Shown here piece after piece: positions 60,077 to 64,000 of a DNA stretch of 64,000 nucleotides (the first letter of the stretch is position 1; each line of letters starts with the position of its first letter). A model generated the notes under the pieces. The model made no database searches. It worked only from the letters and a program-made list of their open reading frames with translations, and had not been told where the DNA came from. A program made the position numbers and the translations under genes. This stretch comes from Lachnoclostridium sp. An131 (GTDB lineage: Bacteria > Bacillota > Clostridia > Lachnospirales > Lachnospiraceae). Where the stretch lies: contig NZ_NFLI01000001.1 of NCBI RefSeq assembly GCF_002160825.1, positions 186,001 to 250,000 on the forward strand, read 5' to 3'.

Positions 60077-61081
60077 ATGGGATTATTTAACAAGGAACCT
60101 GCGGAGAAAAAGGAGTACTGGAAGGCTTTTGGCGATGCGCTGAAGAAGCCGAGCGCGGATGCCTTTGCGGCCCTGGAAGCGGCCAGCCGGAACTGGCCCG
60201 CAGGCTGGCAGGGATATCTCCTTATGGGGCTCTGTTATGACCTGGCCTGCGGCAAGCTCCCCTTTGACCCGGATAAGGCGGCGGAGTGCCATAAGCTTGC
60301 GAAGGCGGCTGGAAAGGAAGCGCAGGACGGCTACGTGCAGAAATTTTACAGGAACTATGAGAAGGCGGCGGGCAATTTCCGTCTGGAGGAAAGCTTCTGC
60401 CCGCGGGCGGAGAATGTGCGGAAGGCCGGGACAGCCATGCTGCTCTGCCACGATATGGATCGGGATCAGATTGTGACGGGGATCAAGTCAAAGACAGACC
60501 GGTATTTCTGGAGGCAGATTTTCTATGGCGTCGATACCAGCTCAGGCTTCTTCGCCAAGATGACGGAGGAACAGGTTCAGTGCATGTACAGCGCCGCGCC
60601 CTTTATAACCTACGTGGAGGCCCTGGAGGAGCATACCTACACCCAGGAGAACAGAGACGCTCAAGTGAAAAGGGCAAATAAGCTGATCAAGGAAAGCAAC
60701 AAGGTGACGACTCTGGAGAAAGAAAACATGCGTCTGGATACGCCGGATATGTACAGCTTTATCTATGCGTTCGTCCAGCTCACAGGAGGAGGCCCCTACC
60801 TGATCCTGAACGAGAGGGGAGGAAGCCTGCGCCTGGGAGGCTGGGAGACGCTCTGGAGCACGGCTTACCGGGGCAGTATGTCTGCCCTTCATATGCTGGC
60901 GGATATGTTTGCCGACGGAGACTACAGAGGAGAGATTTGCCAGGCCTTTGCCCGGATATTCAGCAGCCATTCCACTTCTGAGAAGGCCAGCTATGATCAA
61001 ATCATGGCGATGCTGGAAATGAGTGCCGGAAAGGGCGACGCCGAGGCTGTCCGCCTCATTCATGTGATAGCGGAGAGTTAA
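60077..61081 (+). CDS. Hypothetical helical protein with Sel1-like features
   Basis: The 334-residue cytosolic protein begins MGLFNKEPAEKKEYWKAFGDAL, like its upstream neighbour's MGLLKRLF start. It has possible Sel1-like units near both ends (LMGLCYDLACGKLPFDPDKAAE and a C-terminal MLEMSAGKGDAEAVRLIH). The middle (about 120-240) is unrecognised. It follows the first operon gene by 24 bases with an AAGGAGG site. Similar N-termini suggest that the two proteins act together, but this is inferred. Confidence 0.6.
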   Translation: MGLFNKEPAEKKEYWKAFGDALKKPSADAFAALEAASRNWPAGWQGYLLMGLCYDLACGKLPFDPDKAAECHKLAKAAGKEAQDGYVQKFYRNYEKAAGNFRLEESFCPRAENVRKAGTAMLLCHDMDRDQIVTGIKSKTDRYFWRQIFYGVDTSSGFFAKMTEEQVQCMYSAAPFITYVEALEEHTYTQENRDAQVKRANKLIKESNKVTTLEKENMRLDTPDMYSFIYAFVQLTGGGPYLILNERGGSLRLGGWETLWSTAYRGSMSALHMLADMFADGDYRGEICQAFARIFSSHSTSEKASYDQIMAMLEMSAGKGDAEAVRLIHVIAES

Positions 61082-61084
61082 AAG

Positions 61085-62323
61085 GTGGCGGATAAACAGG
61101 AATTAAAGCAGGCGGCCCTCCTGCTTGGAGCCACGGAAATGAAGGGCCGGTTTCTCTATGACAGCTTTCAGAGGAAAGACCCCTCCGTGACGGAGGAGAT
61201 ACTGGAAAGCCTGTCGGATTTCCGGGAGCGGCAGTGCCGGGAGGTCAATCTCCTGCGGCAGAGCGTGCCGGGCACTGAGGGAAAAAGCTACTGGTGGGAT
61301 CTCCCCTATGATATCCGGAAGCCGCCGGGGTTGTTTGCGGGGACCTTTTCCATGCCGGAGGGAATTTATTCCGAGCAGGAGGACTTTGAGGAGGGCTTCG
61401 GCCTGTACCTGAAGAAGGCGGACAGCCATTGGCTGGCTTCGGATATTCTGGAAATGTATTTCACCGGCGGGGATTATGTGGTTCTGTATGCGGATCGGAA
61501 GCGGATGAAGGAGAAGCTTTCTTCTGAGGCGGCGATCCGGGCGATTCTCTGCGCCGAAGAGGAGCTTCCCGTCAGGCAGCAGGAGGAATATCCTATAGAA
61601 TCCGGAGCCTTTGATCCGGAGCGCAGCCGTCAGTACAGGAGGATGGCGGAGGAGCTCCGCTTTCTTTCCGGCAGCCTTCCGGGTGAGCTGGAAAGGATGG
61701 AACGAAGCTTTGACAGCTGGGAGCGGTTCGTACACAGCAGCATGTTTACGAACCGGGAACGGATGGAAATGGGCCAGATGAGCTACACAGATTACGCAAA
61801 GGCAGAATTCTACCGGAACTGGGCCCTCTCACAGAAGGAAGCAAAGGAGCGGAAGAGAAGGGAAGAGCTGGAGAGCCGGATGTATGCCATGTGGTGGGAG
61901 GATGTGAAGGCCGACGCGGCCAGAAAAAGCGGTGAGATGAAACGTGCGCTGGCGAGGAGCATGAAGGATATCTGTATGCGCCTGATGCGGTGCGGATATG
62001 CGTTTTACCTGGAAGGGAGGCTTGCGGGGATCGTGATTTTCAAAGGCCCGGTTCCGGTCTTTCAGATCCGCCACACAGGAGACATATCGCCTTATGACAT
62101 TTTTGGGAAAATAGGCGATATGCGGGAGCTGGAATACCAGACGCCAGACCCTGCGCCGCTGATCCGCTTCATCCTCCGGCAGTACGGGGCTCAGATGAAG
62201 CCTTATTCCGTTCTTTCGCCGCGGCCTAAGAACGCCTCCGACGAGCTGTGGAGATACTGGGCGGAGCAGAGGCTTCTGCAGAGGATACTTTCCGGGGATA
62301 CTGGGACAGAAAAACAGATATAG
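61085..62323 (+). CDS. Hypothetical 412-residue protein in the Sel1-like operon
   Basis: The protein starts at GTG 61085, three bases after the previous stop. It is highly charged and helical, with repeated Arg/Glu-rich stretches (for example RKRREELESRMYAMWWEDVKADAARKSGEM, spread over about 255-285). Around residues 310-330 is a strand-rich segment with YAFYLEGRLAGIVIFKG. No family was recognised, and no signal peptide or membrane helix is seen. It converges on the third sigma gene. Confidence 0.55.
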   Translation: MADKQELKQAALLLGATEMKGRFLYDSFQRKDPSVTEEILESLSDFRERQCREVNLLRQSVPGTEGKSYWWDLPYDIRKPPGLFAGTFSMPEGIYSEQEDFEEGFGLYLKKADSHWLASDILEMYFTGGDYVVLYADRKRMKEKLSSEAAIRAILCAEEELPVRQQEEYPIESGAFDPERSRQYRRMAEELRFLSGSLPGELERMERSFDSWERFVHSSMFTNRERMEMGQMSYTDYAKAEFYRNWALSQKEAKERKRREELESRMYAMWWEDVKADAARKSGEMKRALARSMKDICMRLMRCGYAFYLEGRLAGIVIFKGPVPVFQIRHTGDISPYDIFGKIGDMRELEYQTPDPAPLIRFILRQYGAQMKPYSVLSPRPKNASDELWRYWAEQRLLQRILSGDTGTEKQI

Positions 62324-62333
62324 CAAAAATCAT

Positions 62334-62361
62334 GCGGCGTCAGCAGTCCTGCTGGCGCCGC
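62334..62361 (-). terminator. Terminator at the end of the soluble sigma gene
   Basis: A 13-bp stem (62334-62346 with 62349-62361, one wobble) overlaps the stop codon of the minus-strand sigma gene. On the minus strand it is followed by ATGATTTTTG. It may also affect the convergent operon. Confidence 0.6.
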
Positions 62362-62912
62362 AGCTTATGCAGGGTCCTCTGGTGGCGTTTTTTCACTGTC
62401 TCATATGGCAGCTCCAGAGAATCCGCAATCTCCCGGATTGACATACCGCCGAAATACTTCATACGGATCAGCTCTGCCTCCTCCTGCTTCAGGGATGCAA
62501 TGGATTTCTCCAGATCCAGGCGCTGGATCACTTTTTCTGCCATGTCTTCAGGAGAAGGGAATTCATCCGGAAAGAGCCTGCACGCCGTGCTTCCGGAATC
62601 CGGGGATGCCACGGGAAGGGAATCAGCTTTGGAGACAGAACTCAAAAGACCAGAAGAACGATTCAGATTTTTTCGATATTTGTCGATGGCTTTATTGCGG
62701 GCTGCGACAGACAGAAAGGCGAGGTAAGAGCCCTTGTCCGGATCATAGCGTTCCCCGTGCAGATACAGATCGCAGAAAATGTCGTTTACACATTCCTGGA
62801 TATCATCCGGATTCTTCAGATAAGCCGAGACGATTTTCCAGACCAGCGGACCATACTGGCGGATCAGCTCTGCGGGATCCGGCAGTCCATTCGTTTCAAA
62901 GTTATTCATCAC
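62340..62912 (-). CDS. Soluble ECF sigma factor, paralogue of the tethered pair
   Basis: The 190-residue protein has region 2 (about 10-80: QYGPLVWKIVSAYLKNPDDIQECVNDIF, ERYDPDKGSYLAFLSVAARNKAID) and region 4 (about 133-187: LEKSIASLKQEEAELIRMKYFGG, SLELPYETVKKRHQRTLHKL). These closely resemble the sigma parts of the two fusions, but the protein stops right after region 4, with no membrane helix or outer domain. The box promoter upstream is shared with them. It may amplify the same regulon. Confidence 0.9.
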   Translation of the reverse strand: MMNNFETNGLPDPAELIRQYGPLVWKIVSAYLKNPDDIQECVNDIFCDLYLHGERYDPDKGSYLAFLSVAARNKAIDKYRKNLNRSSGLLSSVSKADSLPVASPDSGSTACRLFPDEFPSPEDMAEKVIQRLDLEKSIASLKQEEAELIRMKYFGGMSIREIADSLELPYETVKKRHQRTLHKLRRQQDC

Positions 62913-62972
62913 ACATTCCCTCGAGGCATGCGGCTCCGGTCAGAATGAGGGCCGTCATGCCAGAATGTCATA

Positions 62973-63018
62973 AGCATGACATGGATGGAAATGTGTCTCA
63001 ACATTCTAAACTTTAACA
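62973..63018 (-). promoter_or_regulatory. Shared-box promoter of the soluble sigma gene
   Basis: On the minus strand TGTTAAAGTTTAGAA (plus 63004-63018), 2 bp, TTGAGA (plus 62996-63001), 17 bp and a weak CATGCT (plus 62973-62978). The leader is about 55 nt. Confidence 0.65.
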
Positions 63019-63042
63019 GTTTTCCTATTTTTGAATATTTTT

Positions 63043-64000
63043 CTATTCCAGGGACTTGAAATACATAAAGCGGAAGCAGTTTTTCTGGTTTTTGATGAAA
63101 TAGGTATCCAGCTTCCGGTAAGAGTTCAAAAACCAGAGCCGGGCGCAGTCCGGGCCGTTTTTCCGCTTCAGCTCCTCATACAAAGCCAGGATGCCCAGAA
63201 GCAGGCGGTCCAGGTATTCCCCTCCGGTCAGGGTGTGCTCCGGGGTGAGCGGCAGGTAACCGAAAAAGGACAGCTGTTCGTTCATCCAGGCCGTACTTAA
63301 ATCCGGAAGGCCCAGGATAATCAGGTGGCGGATCATAGTTCTCCGGGGGATTTCTCCCAGGAGCTTCAGGCTTCTTTTCAGCTCCATATCGTAGCGGATG
63401 CTGTAAATATGCTTTTCCCAGAAGGAGGAGGAGGGCTCCTGGCAGATATACTGCAGGGCGTCCACATAATAGAGGTGGCGCAGGTTGCTTAAGGGGCCTC
63501 CCTCAAGAAGCCGGATCCCTTTCAGGTAGGAGGGCGGACTTTCCGACATGCGTTCCAGGTATTCGGATGCCAGATGCTCCAGCCTGCGGCGCCGCTGCCA
63601 GTAGACCAGATCCTGCCGGGGCGGCGTCTCCGGATAGAATTCCTGGGATTTGTCAAGCCAGGCAGTCAAAAACCAGCAGGCATCCCGGGGTGGAAGCTCC
63701 AGAGCCTGTGCAAAGCTAAGAGCGGTATCCCGGTTCACGGGAACATGATGCCCGGTGCGCCAGTAGCGGATTTTCAGGGTGCTGCTGGCCCGTTCAGGCT
63801 CTCTTCCATAGATCCGATGATAGATTAGAGTGTCCATTTCCGCCCGGGACAGTCCCTTTGCTTTTCGCAGCTCCTCATAGATATTCTTCAGGCGGCGGAC
63901 CTCAGGCCGCTCCCCCTGGCTTGCCTTTATACAGTCCTTTGCCAGTGTCCGTATTTTTTCCCAGCTTCGTGCTTCACCGGGAGCCGTAAACTGATATGAC
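63043..64000 (-). CDS. Helix-rich protein of unknown family, cut by the window edge
   Basis: The frame has no stop from 63043 to the window end, so the gene starts beyond 64000 and the ATG at 63837 is internal. The visible 319 residues include a segment ELRKAKGLSRAEMDTLIYHR and RYWRTGHHVPVNRDTALSFAQALEL, which resembles an XRE-like helix-turn-helix, followed by a long helical C-terminus. It lies on the same strand as the soluble sigma gene, which starts 130 bases after its stop. Function unknown. Confidence 0.55.
   Translation of the reverse strand, partial: SYQFTAPGEARSWEKIRTLAKDCIKASQGERPEVRRLKNIYEELRKAKGLSRAEMDTLIYHRIYGREPERASSTLKIRYWRTGHHVPVNRDTALSFAQALELPPRDACWFLTAWLDKSQEFYPETPPRQDLVYWQRRRRLEHLASEYLERMSESPPSYLKGIRLLEGGPLSNLRHLYYVDALQYICQEPSSSFWEKHIYSIRYDMELKRSLKLLGEIPRRTMIRHLIILGLPDLSTAWMNEQLSFFGYLPLTPEHTLTGGEYLDRLLLGILALYEELKRKNGPDCARLWFLNSYRKLDTYFIKNQKNCFRFMYFKSLE

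Noticed and set aside
58256-63018. Reading the 15-bp box as a standard ECF -35 element with a CGTC-type -10
   Set aside because: No conserved -10 appears 16-17 bp downstream of the box in the four promoters; the TTG hexamer with 17-18 bp spacing fits better, although an extended ECF element cannot be ruled out.

Overview
The window looks like chromosome from a Lachnospiraceae-type member of the Clostridia. The signs are Firmicutes ribosomal-protein gene order, zinc-type S14 (rpsZ), a KOW-domain protein between map and infA, MutS2, YhaM-like and SbcCD proteins, strong AGGAGG ribosome binding sites and medium GC content. No rRNA, tRNA or CRISPR array was seen. All assignments come from reading the sequence; no database search was run.

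Layout. 1-2.8 kb: a Cof-type phosphatase and a small accessory patch (DUF4160/DUF2442 pair, secreted protein) in which a 274-bp inverted-repeat element has inserted into the DUF4160 gene. 2.9-16.3 kb: the S10-spc operon from rpsJ to infA, with a structured leader and three structured or repetitive gaps around rpsZ and rpsH. After infA the expected rpmJ-rpsM-rpsK-rpsD-rpoA-rplQ block is absent. 16.5-21.4 kb: PHP phosphatase, zinc alcohol dehydrogenase, flavodoxin, an orphan PD-(D/E)XK-like nuclease and a membrane protein. 21.4-22.3 kb: two tandem type I toxin-antitoxin-like cassettes. 22.4-25.6 kb: a NEW3-domain/ABC exporter operon. 25.7-33 kb: KdpDE-like and second two-component systems, a SIS protein and mutS2. 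33-40.7 kb: an HtrA-like protein lacking the catalytic His, YhaM-like exonuclease, rRNA methyltransferase, an AT-rich KilA-N gene, an OGG glycosylase and a sigma-like protein without region 4. 40.8-51 kb: cold-shock gene with long leader, a marR/heterodimeric ABC exporter unit with 14-bp phased operators, larE, sbcD and sbcC. 51-54.1 kb: a TetR-controlled redox operon with a frameshifted alcohol dehydrogenase, then a DtxR/MntR-type regulator.

54.3-64 kb is the most unusual part. Two tandem paralogues fuse a complete ECF sigma factor (regions 2 and 4) directly to one transmembrane helix and a large predicted extracytoplasmic domain. A third, soluble ECF paralogue lies nearby. Between them sit a four-helix membrane protein and a three-gene operon of Sel1-like or unrecognised proteins, and an unrecognised gene runs off the end. 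Four promoters in this block share a 15-bp box (TGTTAAASTTYASAW), each placed exactly 2 bp upstream of a -35-like TTG hexamer. This suggests one coordinated regulon built around membrane-tethered sigma factors. I regard it as the best candidate for an undescribed system here.
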